From NCBI GenBank assembly GCA_025210375.1, contig JAOASB010000045.1:99826-163825 (forward strand): a stretch of DNA of 64,000 bases, in the 5' to 3' direction. The DNA is from Maledivibacter sp. (lineage in GTDB: Bacteria > Bacillota > Clostridia > Peptostreptococcales > Caminicellaceae). Within the stretch, counting starts at the first letter, position 1. The number at the start of each line of letters is the position of its first letter. Positions 9,495-17,943 of the stretch are shown in pieces. The notes beneath the pieces were generated by a model. That model was given only the letters and a program-made list of their open reading frames with translations. It was not told the DNA's origin and did not search any database. A program made the translations under genes and the position numbers.

Positions 9495-9634
9495 TTCCCC
9501 ACCAGCTTTCCAATAATAATCAATCCATAATACTCCTCTTTCATTTTACATAACACCCTCACTTTAAAGTAAAATCTATGAATGTCGCTATATACCCAAT
9601 TATTCTATCATATTTTTTTCATCCAGTAAAAGAG

Positions 9635-9660
9635 AAAAACACTAATAATAGGCATTAGTG
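9635..9660 (-). terminator. terminator of 2-hydroxyacid dehydrogenase gene
   Basis: On the minus strand CACTAAT-GCCTATT-ATTAGTG is followed by TTTTTCTCTTTT, a good intrinsic terminator 78 bases past the stop at 9738. Confidence 0.75.
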
Positions 9661-9737
9661 TCGGTATTTGTTCATTTTATTGGCAATAGGGCTTTTTTCT
9701 TATAGTACCCAATATATGCTTTTCCATCTTAAGAAAC

Positions 9738-10697
9738 CTAATATATGCAATTCGGAGGTGTTTTACCACCCAAAGCCGCTATGATATTATCAGCAGCCAT
9801 AATAGCCATATTGATTCTTGTTTCATCAGTTGCACTACCTATGTGGGGACATAATACAACATTATCTAGTTTCTTAAGCTCCTCCTCGATCTTAGGTTCA
9901 TTTTCATATACATCTAGTCCGGCTCCCCATATCTTATTTTCCTTTAGGGCTCTTACAAGGGCTTTTTCATCAACTACTGCTCCCCTAGATGTATTAATTA
10001 AAATTGCATCCCCTTTCATCATATCAAACTCTCTATCACCGATCATATGTATTGTATCCTTTGTTAATGGAGTATGTAGTGATACATAGTCAGATTTTTT
10101 TAAAAGATCTTCTAAGGATACAAATTTAGCTTCAGTTTCTTCTTCAAATCCCTTCTTTCTAGATCTATTATAATATAGGATATCCATATCAAATGCCTTT
10201 GCTTTTTTTGCAAAAGATTTTCCTATACGTCCAGCTCCAATTATTCCAAGCGTCTTACCAGTAATGTCCTTCCCTAATAATAACTTAGGAGCCCATGCCT
10301 CAAATTTACCCTGTCTAACATATTTGTCTCCCTCCACAACCCTCCTTGCCACTGCGAAGAGCAATGCCCATGCCAAATCGGCAGTTGCGTCAGTCAATAC
10401 ATCAGGAGTATTAGTAAGATATATATTCATACTTTCCCCTGCATCTATGTCCATATTATTATAGCCGACGGCATAATTAGCAAATACTTTCACCTTAGTC
10501 CCTGATTCCATAAGTTCCCTATCTATTTTATCCGATAGCTGGCATAAAACTCCATCCTTATCTTTAACTTTTTCTTTCAATTCATCATAGGTTAATGTTC
10601 TATCTAATTTGTTTACTTCAACGTCAAAGTATTCCCTAAGTTTATTTATTCCTTCCTCTGGTATACTTCTTGTTACTAAAACCTTTTTTCTTATCAT
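9738..10697 (-). CDS. D-2-hydroxyacid dehydrogenase (glyoxylate/hydroxypyruvate reductase type)
   Basis: A 319-residue NAD(P)-dependent dehydrogenase of the D-isomer-specific family. The Rossmann motif LGIIGAGRIGKSFAKKA lies in the middle, followed by catalytic Arg in INTSRGAVVD, Glu in ENEPKIEE and His in CPHIGSAT. Overall length and text are closest to GyaR-type glyoxylate reductases. It would reduce glyoxylate, hydroxypyruvate or a related 2-oxoacid in the cytosol. An AAGGAGG site precedes the start. It is monocistronic, with its own terminator. The exact substrate cannot be set from sequence. Confidence 0.9.
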   Translation of the reverse strand: MIRKKVLVTRSIPEEGINKLREYFDVEVNKLDRTLTYDELKEKVKDKDGVLCQLSDKIDRELMESGTKVKVFANYAVGYNNMDIDAGESMNIYLTNTPDVLTDATADLAWALLFAVARRVVEGDKYVRQGKFEAWAPKLLLGKDITGKTLGIIGAGRIGKSFAKKAKAFDMDILYYNRSRKKGFEEETEAKFVSLEDLLKKSDYVSLHTPLTKDTIHMIGDREFDMMKGDAILINTSRGAVVDEKALVRALKENKIWGAGLDVYENEPKIEEELKKLDNVVLCPHIGSATDETRINMAIMAADNIIAALGGKTPPNCIY

Positions 10698-10848
10698 AAT
10701 TTTACCTCCTTATTTTTATCATAATCTTACTCGGCCTTTTAATTCTATTTTAGCATTATGATGCTTAAAAATATTATTATTTTTAAATTTAAATTTAAAA
10801 GTATCGATTAAATAGACAATGGAAATAATATCTTTGAGGTGATTTTCT

Positions 10849-11841
10849 ATGAAAAAGCTCAAAATAAAATTTATATATTCATTGATTATTCTTATTTTTA
10901 TAATGCTGATATCATCTTGTGCCAAACAGACTCCACAAAAGCCAACGCCAAAATCCGATGAACCAAAACAGATGCCTCCAGTAGTTGAAGAAATGGAATC
11001 TGAGATTATTAGCATAATGTCTGCTGTAGATATGATACCCTATTATAAGAAACAAATTGAAGAAAAAAAGAAAAAGGATCAAGAAAAGAAAGAGTTCTCT
11101 AAGGAATTAGCCATGGGTGGTCAAGAGGGTGGCAATAAAGGTGCAGATGAAGGCTCCCAGGGAGGTGCCCCCCAAAACCAAATGAGCCAGCTTGAAAGTA
11201 TGATTAAGTTTGAACCAAAACCTATCACTATCAATGATATTTTACTATCGGATATTTTAAAAGCCGAAGCTACAGATAAAAAAGATAGTAGCGGTCAAAA
11301 AATACCAAATGATATAGCCTTTATGTGGCATGAAATAAATACAAAAATAGGTGGACTACATAAAAAGTGGAATTCTTTAGAATCTGAAGTTATAAAATCT
11401 GGGACCTCTCAAGAATCAATAAGCGGATTTGAAAACACTTTAAATAATCTAACAATTTCATCCTCACAGTATAATTTTATTGACACACTATTTTATAGTA
11501 ACAAATTGACATTATATATTCCTGATCTAATCAAGAACTTTAAGAAAAAGGTTCCTAGTCCAATATATTATATGAAATATCATCTTAGACAAATAGTATT
11601 AGATTGTAGGATTAAAGATTATACTAAAGCATCTAATAACTATAATAAACTAAGCATCTATAAGGATGCTATAGTATCCCAACTAATAGATAAAAAATTA
11701 AGTCCATTGGCAAATAAGCTGAATACATCTATAAAGGATCTCGAAAATGCTTTGATGTTAAAGGATCTAAACATTATTAAAATAAAAGCTAGTGTAGTTA
11801 TGAGTAATATTGAATCCGTAAAGGAAGAGTTATCAAAATAA
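10849..11841 (+). CDS. lipoprotein of unknown function
   Basis: A 330-residue lipoprotein. It has a basic N-terminus, a hydrophobic core and lipobox LISSC, giving Cys24 or near it as the lipidated residue. A proline/lysine linker (KQTPQKPTPKSDEPKQ), a charged low-complexity helix (KKQIEEKKKKDQEKKE) and a Gly/Gln-rich stretch follow. The C-terminal two thirds are helical, resembling an extracytoplasmic helical bundle. No catalytic motif is visible and I do not recognise the family. The start is preceded by GAGGTGA. A terminator follows the stop. Confidence 0.75.
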   Translation: MKKLKIKFIYSLIILIFIMLISSCAKQTPQKPTPKSDEPKQMPPVVEEMESEIISIMSAVDMIPYYKKQIEEKKKKDQEKKEFSKELAMGGQEGGNKGADEGSQGGAPQNQMSQLESMIKFEPKPITINDILLSDILKAEATDKKDSSGQKIPNDIAFMWHEINTKIGGLHKKWNSLESEVIKSGTSQESISGFENTLNNLTISSSQYNFIDTLFYSNKLTLYIPDLIKNFKKKVPSPIYYMKYHLRQIVLDCRIKDYTKASNNYNKLSIYKDAIVSQLIDKKLSPLANKLNTSIKDLENALMLKDLNIIKIKASVVMSNIESVKEELSK

Positions 11842-11877
11842 AAGCAAAGGTTTGGGAACTTCCTTTGCTTTTATTTA
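11840..11877 (+). terminator. intrinsic terminator
   Basis: AAAAGCAAAGG pairs with CCTTTGCTTTT around a short loop, followed by ATTTATTT. It directly abuts the stop of the lipoprotein gene. Confidence 0.85.
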
Positions 11878-11880
11878 TTT

Positions 11881-11909
11881 AAGCAAATTGCATAATAGCA
11901 ATTATGCAG
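11881..11909. repeat. R2 end remnant and hairpin that R1 interrupts (left copy)
   Basis: AAGCAAATTGCATAAT matches one end of the R2 family. The 20-mer GCATAATAGCAATTATGCAG at 11890-11909 is a 7-bp-stem hairpin repeated exactly at 12061-12080, on the other side of R1 copy A. Confidence 0.7.
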
Positions 11910-12060
11910 CATCTTGTTGACAAAGTCAACAAGATGGCAGGCTGTTGAGAAATTCGGAGTTCAAGGCGTGCTGCAACCGAGAGGCCGTAGCGTATACAGA
12001 CATACGTAAGGGTTCTTGGTTGCAGCAACAACGAAGAAATTCGGGTTTCTCAATAGCCTG
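11910..12060 (+). repeat. R1 element, copy A (151 nt, structured, non-coding)
   Basis: It aligns gap-free with the complement of 53114-53264 at about 126 of 151 positions. It begins with a perfect hairpin (11910-11936, CATCTTGTTGAC-AAA-complement). An outer stem follows (11939-11952 with 12046-12059), then an inner 9-bp stem (GCTGCAACC with GGTTGCAGC) and a small CGTAT/ATACG hairpin. No open frame of note. Exactly flanked by a duplicated 20-bp hairpin. Function unknown; it behaves like an inserted element. Confidence 0.8.
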
Positions 12061-12080
12061 GCATAATAGCAATTATGCAG
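12061..12080. repeat. duplicated hairpin, right copy (R1 copy A)
   Basis: Identical to 11890-11909 over all 20 bases. Joining the flanks without R1 and one copy restores a single uninterrupted hairpin. Confidence 0.75.
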
Positions 12081-12150
12081 AATATATTGTAATAATAATT
12101 AATTTATGTTGCTTATATTGCATCCCTTATTTATAATAATTATAGAGATT

Positions 12151-12353
12151 GGGGAAATTACATAACTCTTACTTGGCTAAGACTAATATGGCAATATCAT
12201 CCTTAATTTAATTACTTAAGATATAAGCATATTTGATGGTATAGCTTTGAGGATTTTAAAACTACATGTATAGGGTTTTCATAGTATAAGTTAAAGTCTA
12301 TACTAAAATCCCTATAGATGATTTTTATAGAAAGTAATTATGCAATTTGCTCA
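12151..12353 (+). repeat. R2 element, copy 1 (MITE-like)
   Basis: Starts GGGGAAATTACATAACTC and ends TAATTATGCAATTTGCTC, which are imperfect inverted termini. The interior matches copies at 39936-40094 and 54391-54548. It carries an extra stretch of about 45 bases before the right end, containing its own small inverted repeat. No coding capacity. Confidence 0.75.
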
Positions 12354-12407
12354 GATTGTACAAAACCTTAATTTATACATATATAATATTTTGAAAGGAG
12401 CATTATC

Positions 12408-13007
12408 ATGGGTCATATCTTATTTCCAGCTATCTTTAGCTACTTGATTGGAAGCATCCCGTTTTCTTTTCTAACGGCAAAATATCTTGGAGGAATTGAT
12501 ATTAGGAATTATGGAAGCGGTAATACTGGTGCTACAAACGTATTTAGAACACTAGGCAAAAAATCAGGTGCAATAGCTTTTGGTGGAGATTTTCTAAAGG
12601 GTTTTATAGTTGCTCTACTAGTAAAGATATTTATCAATATTGACGTAGCTGTTATCTGTTCAGTATTTGTCGTTATAGGTCATTGCTACCCTATATTCCT
12701 AGGATTTAAAGGAGGAAAAGGAGTGGCTACAACTGGAGGTACAATTTTTGCCCTCTATCCATTAATCGGATTCATTCTACTAATTTCTGTAATACTTATT
12801 ATAATAGCATCACGCATTGTCTCACTTGCATCAATATCTGGAGCCATATTATTTCCTATTATTTCCTTACTATTTAAAACCCATAATTATTTTCTTATAT
12901 ATTCCATTGCACTTAGTTTATTTGTCATATATAGACATAAAGCTAATATTTCCAGACTTCTAGCCGGCAAGGAATCAAAAATAAGCTTTAAATCCAATAA
13001 TGATTAA
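12408..13007 (+). CDS. plsY: glycerol-3-phosphate acyltransferase PlsY
   Basis: A 199-residue membrane enzyme with about five transmembrane segments. It carries the PlsY motifs: SYLIGSIPFSF at the N-terminus, the acyltransferase loop GSGNTGATNVFRTLG near residue 36, and GHCYPIFLGFKGGKGVATT near residue 85. It transfers an acyl group from acyl-phosphate to glycerol-3-phosphate, the first step of phospholipid synthesis. Length is typical. A GAAAGGAG site precedes the ATG. It stands alone between repeat elements and the spore-surface-like locus, without PlsX nearby. Confidence 0.95.
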   Translation: MGHILFPAIFSYLIGSIPFSFLTAKYLGGIDIRNYGSGNTGATNVFRTLGKKSGAIAFGGDFLKGFIVALLVKIFINIDVAVICSVFVVIGHCYPIFLGFKGGKGVATTGGTIFALYPLIGFILLISVILIIIASRIVSLASISGAILFPIISLLFKTHNYFLIYSIALSLFVIYRHKANISRLLAGKESKISFKSNND

Positions 13008-13026
13008 CCATAAAAGCGACTTAAAG

Positions 13027-13099
13027 CCTGCCCTTTGAGTACTATTATAATCTATTCTTGCAAAGAACAAATAATGATTTAGAAAGATACTTGGGCAGG
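13027..13099. other. spaced inverted repeat between plsY and the RCC1 gene
   Basis: CCTGCCC at 13027-13033 pairs with GGGCAGG at 13093-13099, with further AGTA/TACT pairing inside and a loop of about 55 bases. The convergent position suggests a terminator-like role, but there is no clear T-run. Confidence 0.35.
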
Positions 13100-13148
13100 T
13101 TAAAGGGTCAATATAGAAGGATTCCCTTAATCATTTTTTACCCTTATG

Positions 13149-15329
13149 TCAATCTGTCATACAAGAACAGTTATCCCTACAACACGATTGACAACTTATA
13201 GCTAGACTATGAAGTTCTCCTGCACATATCTGTGTCACATTACAGAGGTAGCTAATTTTTGATGGAATCCTACTATCTGCCATGCTTCCATCTCCAAGTT
13301 GACCATCTGAGTTATCCCCCCAAGCGAAAACAGTATTTTTTACCAAGGCTAAACTATGTCTTCCGCCCGCCGCTATAGCTACAACATCTTTACAGAGTAA
13401 GACAGGTATTGGGATATTACTGTCAATAAAAGTTCCATTTCCTAGTTGACCATTCTCATTATTCCCCCATGCGAAGATATTACCATCACAGTTAAGTGCT
13501 AGACTATGTAATCCCCCACCTGAGATTTCCTTTACATTGACTAGTCCACGTACTTGTACTGGAACATTGATATTATTATCAAAGCTTCCTATTCCTAGTT
13601 GACCAAATCGATTGTCACCCCACGCATAAACTATACCATGTCTTCCTATTGCTAGACTATGGTTATCACCGCAAGATATGGCAACAATACATTCTAGACC
13701 CTCCACCAGTTCTGGCACAGGCTGATCGATAGTTGTACCATTACCTATTTGTCCAAACTCATTGTCCCCCCAAGCCCATACTCTATTATTCTCATCAAGT
13801 GCTAGACTAAAGCCACCGCCTGCGGATATTGCAATAATTCTAGTTAGCCCAATGACTTCCTTTGGTATGGTTCTATTAATAAGTGTTCCATCCCCTAGCT
13901 GACCGAACATATTATTTCCCCATGCGAAGACTTTTCCATCTTCTCTAAGTGCCATACTATGACTTTCTCCTGCTGCTATTGCCTCTATGCAATCAAGATT
14001 ATTAACTAACCCCGGATCAGGTCGTCCGTCTCCAAAAGTTCCATCACCTAATTCGCCAAATCTGTTGGAGCCCCACGCTCTAATTTTTTTATCGGATTTT
14101 AATGCTAAGTTATGAAATTCCCCACAGGCTATATCTATAACACCTTCTATACCTTTTACTTTCACCGGTATAGTGCTGTACAACCCGAATCTACCGATTC
14201 CGAGTTCGCCCATGGCATTATTTCCCCAAGCCCACAATGTCCCATCATTTTTTATGGCTAAACTATGAAGTCTACCTGCACTAATGTATTTTACATTTTC
14301 TAGTCCAACTACGTCCGTCGGCATATCACTATTAATATCCATTCCATCTCCTAACTGTCCCGAGGTATTAAGCCCCCATGCCATTACTTTACCATTATTA
14401 AGTAACGCCATACTATGACCATCTCCAGCTGCTATGGAACCAAGTTGTGCCATATTAATATTACTTATGTTAACGACCTTAACAGGTGTATTTTCCTGAT
14501 CACCTCTCTCGCCATTACCTAGTTGACCATTTTCATTATTTCCCCAAGACCATAGGGTTCCATCTGATTGTAATGCTAGGCCATGGGCTAATCCAGCAGA
14601 TATTGCTACAATATCACTAATTGTTGCCACCTGGATAGGTACTGGATTGTTAAAGCCTGTAGATCCCGTTCCCAAACGACCATCGAAGCCTATCCCCCAT
14701 GCGAATACTGTTCCATCGGATTTCAAAGCCAAACTATATCTTTCCCCCGCTGATATTGCAATCACATCTGTAATAACACTTTGTTGCGGCGTAGTGACAT
14801 CGCCACTGTTAAAACCTAATCCTAATTGTCCAGAAAAATTACTTCCCCATCCAAATACTTCTCCATTAGAATTCAATGCAAGACTATGCTCCAGTCCACC
14901 TGCCACTGCAACAATATCTTTTAATCCTGTGACATCCACAGGGATCTCACTTCCTATGTCAGTACCATTTCCTAACTGTCCATTAAAGTTTGCTCCCCAT
15001 GCCAATACACTACCATCGGATTTGACGGCTAGACTGTGCAACCCTCCTGCACTTATATAGCTTATATTATTAGCTCTTACAACTTCGACTGGAACATTTT
15101 GATTAATTCTAGAATTGATCCCCAACTGACCAAAGGTATTTTCTCCCCATGTAAAAACTTTTCCATCTGATCGTAAGGCTATGCTATAATCCCCTCCGCC
15201 ATCTACTTGTATCACATCATCTATACTACATACATTTACAAAGGTATTTTGAATGCTACTATATCCTAACTGACCATAGTTATTGTATCCCCATGCGAAG
15301 GGATTACATTTTTTATTCTTCTTATACAT
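13149..15329 (-). CDS. RCC1-repeat protein (14 repeats, Cys-rich tail)
   Basis: A 726-residue protein made almost wholly of RCC1 repeats of about 50 residues. I count 14 copies of the WGxNxxGQLGxG signature (for example VFAWGNNMFGQLGDG), each preceded by an AGxxHSLAL segment, which suggests two seven-bladed propellers. There is no signal peptide. The tail CQSCCRDNCSCMTD adds a cluster of cysteines like those in spore coat or exosporium proteins. Bacterial RCC1 proteins have no general function. Placement beside DUF4489 and Cys-rich genes points to the spore surface, which is inference. Confidence 0.88.
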   Translation of the reverse strand: MYKKNKKCNPFAWGYNNYGQLGYSSIQNTFVNVCSIDDVIQVDGGGDYSIALRSDGKVFTWGENTFGQLGINSRINQNVPVEVVRANNISYISAGGLHSLAVKSDGSVLAWGANFNGQLGNGTDIGSEIPVDVTGLKDIVAVAGGLEHSLALNSNGEVFGWGSNFSGQLGLGFNSGDVTTPQQSVITDVIAISAGERYSLALKSDGTVFAWGIGFDGRLGTGSTGFNNPVPIQVATISDIVAISAGLAHGLALQSDGTLWSWGNNENGQLGNGERGDQENTPVKVVNISNINMAQLGSIAAGDGHSMALLNNGKVMAWGLNTSGQLGDGMDINSDMPTDVVGLENVKYISAGRLHSLAIKNDGTLWAWGNNAMGELGIGRFGLYSTIPVKVKGIEGVIDIACGEFHNLALKSDKKIRAWGSNRFGELGDGTFGDGRPDPGLVNNLDCIEAIAAGESHSMALREDGKVFAWGNNMFGQLGDGTLINRTIPKEVIGLTRIIAISAGGGFSLALDENNRVWAWGDNEFGQIGNGTTIDQPVPELVEGLECIVAISCGDNHSLAIGRHGIVYAWGDNRFGQLGIGSFDNNINVPVQVRGLVNVKEISGGGLHSLALNCDGNIFAWGNNENGQLGNGTFIDSNIPIPVLLCKDVVAIAAGGRHSLALVKNTVFAWGDNSDGQLGDGSMADSRIPSKISYLCNVTQICAGELHSLAISCQSCCRDNCSCMTD

Positions 15330-15459
15330 CGATTATTCACCTCAATATTTATATTCCAACTAATAGTGACATACTGATTTTGTTCCTATTCCTGATTTGG
15401 GTAGTATAATATATTAGCGGAGGCTTTAATTGGTTACATTTCAATATTTTCATGTATAG

Positions 15460-16335
15460 CTATTGTTTTTTTAAATATTTCCAGATACATTCAATATTAC
15501 ATAAAGTATCATATGTGTCAGGAAATTCATCCAATATTATACCAATGCAATTTTCACAGAATTCTTTTCTTAGACGATTGGATTCACATAGAGTTTTCTT
15601 ATATCCCCATATATGTGTATACTTTTGGTATTGGCTAATATCTATGTTATTGGATATATAAGAAGTGATTTCTATACCCATTTTCTTCGCACACATTGAT
15701 AGAAGCCTCTGCTCTGCAAATACCATCAAAGTCACTTGGTTTCTTTGGTCTTTTGGCAGAATGAACTCAGTGTTCATGAAAGTCATAGCCTCATCTACAT
15801 AATAATCTTTTAACTTCTGATTATTAAAATGTGCTAATGCTGTGTTACAAGGATTTATCATCCAATCCCACTTATCATCATAATCATAATCATATAAGTT
15901 GGAAAATTTTTTGTATTTTGGATAGATCATTTCATTCAATATTTCTCTATGAGTAACACATAAATCATGACCCCTTGTTTCCTCAGCTATAGAGTCCCAT
16001 ACGATGAAATCCATATCTAACATGGTAATAGGTGTTTGTTCCATTGCTAGAGCATATATCTTTCCTGCTGCCCAAAATAAATGTGGTTTCAATGTCTTCG
16101 GCACTGATTTTTCTAATGAGTCGTCTATTCCTAAGTCATAGATATCCCCTAATCCCAATTTCTCATAGTACTTATAACCAATCTTATCCACATACATCTT
16201 AATAGAACCATTCTTCTGTCTCCATTTTAAGGCAGATAATATGGCAACAAGCAATTCAAAATCCTCGATAAAATAATCTTCATTAGGATGTTTTATAAAA
16301 AATGGTTTAGTCCAATTAGCATGAAAAGCATTCAT
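15460..16335 (-). CDS. glycosyltransferase-like protein (possibly DUF6734)
   Basis: A 291-residue soluble protein beginning MNAFHANWTKPFF, with ITMLDMDFIVWD near residue 100, a DxD-like motif after a beta strand as in GT-A glycosyltransferases. Trp and Tyr are frequent (DYDYDDKWDWMINPCN). I recall similar text in proteins labelled DUF6734, often near polysaccharide genes, but cannot confirm this here. It diverges from the GT2-like gene at 16460, with 124 bases between them. Probable role: modifying a surface protein or glycan. Moderate confidence in the fold, low in the substrate. Confidence 0.55.
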   Translation of the reverse strand: MNAFHANWTKPFFIKHPNEDYFIEDFELLVAILSALKWRQKNGSIKMYVDKIGYKYYEKLGLGDIYDLGIDDSLEKSVPKTLKPHLFWAAGKIYALAMEQTPITMLDMDFIVWDSIAEETRGHDLCVTHREILNEMIYPKYKKFSNLYDYDYDDKWDWMINPCNTALAHFNNQKLKDYYVDEAMTFMNTEFILPKDQRNQVTLMVFAEQRLLSMCAKKMGIEITSYISNNIDISQYQKYTHIWGYKKTLCESNRLRKEFCENCIGIILDEFPDTYDTLCNIECIWKYLKKQ

Positions 16336-16459
16336 TTTGACACTCCCTCAATTATTATTTACTCTTTTATTTATATATGATTTATTAGAGATAATATACA
16401 CTTTTTGCCACTAGTAAAATATATATAATAGTGAAATATGATAAAGGTGGGCTTTACCC

Positions 16460-17134
16460 ATGAATACATTAAATAATAATATATCCATATTGATTAATTA
16501 CAAAGAGGGTTATCACAATGATATGAACTGGTGGATAGTCAAAAATAGATATGAATCTATACTTCCAGATGCACAGATTTGTGTTGGTCACTATAAGAAA
16601 GGTGAGTATAATAAATCATCAGTAATAAATGATGCGGCCAAGAATGCAACTGGAGATATTTTTATCATTGTTGATTCCAATATAATATTTAATCTAAGAA
16701 GTATAACAAAAGGACTTACTATCCTAGATCAATATTCTTTCATTATTCCATATAATAATCTTATATATCTAGATTATTATTCCACTCAATATTTCCACAG
16801 CCTTTCTACTGATATAACTATAAACAATGCTTATTTTAATGGCTATAAGAAATCGATTGGACATACAGGTGATATCTTTATAGTTACTAGAAAAAATTTT
16901 GAAGCCATTGGAGGTTTTGATGAAAGTATCACCGAATGGAACGAGGAAGATATAGATTTTGCCAATAGGCTATTTAATGAATTCGGAGATTATCACAGGC
17001 TCATTAATGAGTCCATTTGGAGTCTTTTCTATGAAAAAATAAATTATCCATCTTATGCTAAAGGTATTAATGTTAAAAAATTATTACCTGCTAATTACTC
17101 TACAGAAGATATCTCTTGGGATATAAGAATCTAA
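16460..17134 (+). CDS. GT2-like glycosyltransferase (galactosyltransferase-type C-terminal part)
   Basis: A 224-residue protein with GT-A features: an N-terminal strand (ISILINYKEGY), a DIFIIVDSNIIF segment at the usual DxD place, and near the C-terminus GDIFIVTRKNFEAIGGFDESITEWNEEDID, the typical GGFDE...EDxD acceptor motif of GT2/GT27-like enzymes. It has no membrane segment. It is shorter than most GT2 domains. A GGTGGG site precedes the ATG. Neighbouring genes suggest it glycosylates a spore or cell surface protein. Donor and acceptor are unknown. Confidence 0.75.
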   Translation: MNTLNNNISILINYKEGYHNDMNWWIVKNRYESILPDAQICVGHYKKGEYNKSSVINDAAKNATGDIFIIVDSNIIFNLRSITKGLTILDQYSFIIPYNNLIYLDYYSTQYFHSLSTDITINNAYFNGYKKSIGHTGDIFIVTRKNFEAIGGFDESITEWNEEDIDFANRLFNEFGDYHRLINESIWSLFYEKINYPSYAKGINVKKLLPANYSTEDISWDIRI

Positions 17135-17323
17135 TCTCAAAAAATTCATTCTGCTCTTAGACACGATATGTCCCATTTTCACATAATATATACTGCAGTA
17201 TCCTATATAAATAACTTATATAATGGAATCTGTGATTATAGACAATATATAGTTTCAGAGATCATAATAACTCACAAGATGATTTATTTAGTATATCCCC
17301 CATCATTAAAAGGAGGTGAAAAA

Positions 17324-17881
17324 ATGTCATCGGCTTATATAAAATGTAATCAAACTGATTGTGCCACAACATGTCAAAAAAAATTAAAAAAAGATATTAG
17401 ATTAGCTTGCGGCAGTAGTGGAAGAGAATATGATGTTATTAATAGACAAGGTGAAACTCTTGATCTTGCTTCAGTTAGTATTGACTTAAATGGATTAATA
17501 AGTCCACTAGTTAAAGTTGATTTCTCAACAACTGTTGAATTTGAAGTGGAAACTCAAAGCCCAGGTAGTAGCACAACATTAGATCTAGAACTTGAATTTA
17601 TACTATCGAGAGTCTGCGAGGACGGAATAGAGCAAGAGCTTGAAACTTATACTTTTGTCAGAGATTTTAATATAACAGAAGGCGGTTCAACACTATTGGT
17701 AAGAACGACTGATCCAATCTCCTTTACTTTCTGCGATTGTGTAAACGCTTGTAAGACTGGTTGCTGTTCATATTTAATTAAAGTCTTCGTATCTAGTGTT
17801 GATACTACACCTGTACAAACAGCTAAGATTGATGAAAGTTTTATCAATGCCATTGCTCAAGGTGTTGTCAAGTGCTGTTAA
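17324..17881 (+). CDS. DUF4489 protein
   Basis: A 185-residue protein matching the clostridial DUF4489 family: IRLACGSS near the start, an alternating hydrophobic beta-rich middle (LISPLVKVDFSTTVEFEVE), FTFCDCVNACKTGCCSY, and a final INAIAQGVVKCC. The start at 17324 follows AAAGGAGGTG and is preferred to an upstream in-frame ATG at 17168. Several DUF4489 genes occur beside spore-coat genes, so an exosporium or coat role is plausible. Cysteines probably crosslink. The molecular role is unknown. Confidence 0.85.
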   Translation: MSSAYIKCNQTDCATTCQKKLKKDIRLACGSSGREYDVINRQGETLDLASVSIDLNGLISPLVKVDFSTTVEFEVETQSPGSSTTLDLELEFILSRVCEDGIEQELETYTFVRDFNITEGGSTLLVRTTDPISFTFCDCVNACKTGCCSYLIKVFVSSVDTTPVQTAKIDESFINAIAQGVVKCC

Positions 17882-17882
17882 G

Positions 17883-17925
17883 TATATTGTTTTTGAGAGT
17901 GCTATGCACTCTCAAAAACAATATA
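17883..17925. other. 43-nt perfect palindrome between DUF4489 and BNR-like genes
   Basis: Two 20-base arms (reading TATATTGTTTTTGAGAGTGC) with a three-base TAT loop. It immediately follows the DUF4489 stop and sits just ahead of the next ribosome site, so it may act as a processing or attenuation hairpin that sets the ratio of the two products. Confidence 0.7.
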
Positions 17926-17943
17926 GAATGGAAGGAGGAATAT

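Noticed and set aside
13149..15329. Plus-strand open frame opposite the RCC1 gene (14647-15060)
   Set aside because: A shadow produced by the repetitive codon pattern of the RCC1 repeats, with no ribosome site.
17168..17323. N-terminal extension of the DUF4489 gene
   Set aside because: The ATG at 17324 has a near-perfect ribosome site and fits the family start; the extension reads as hydrophobic non-coding translation.
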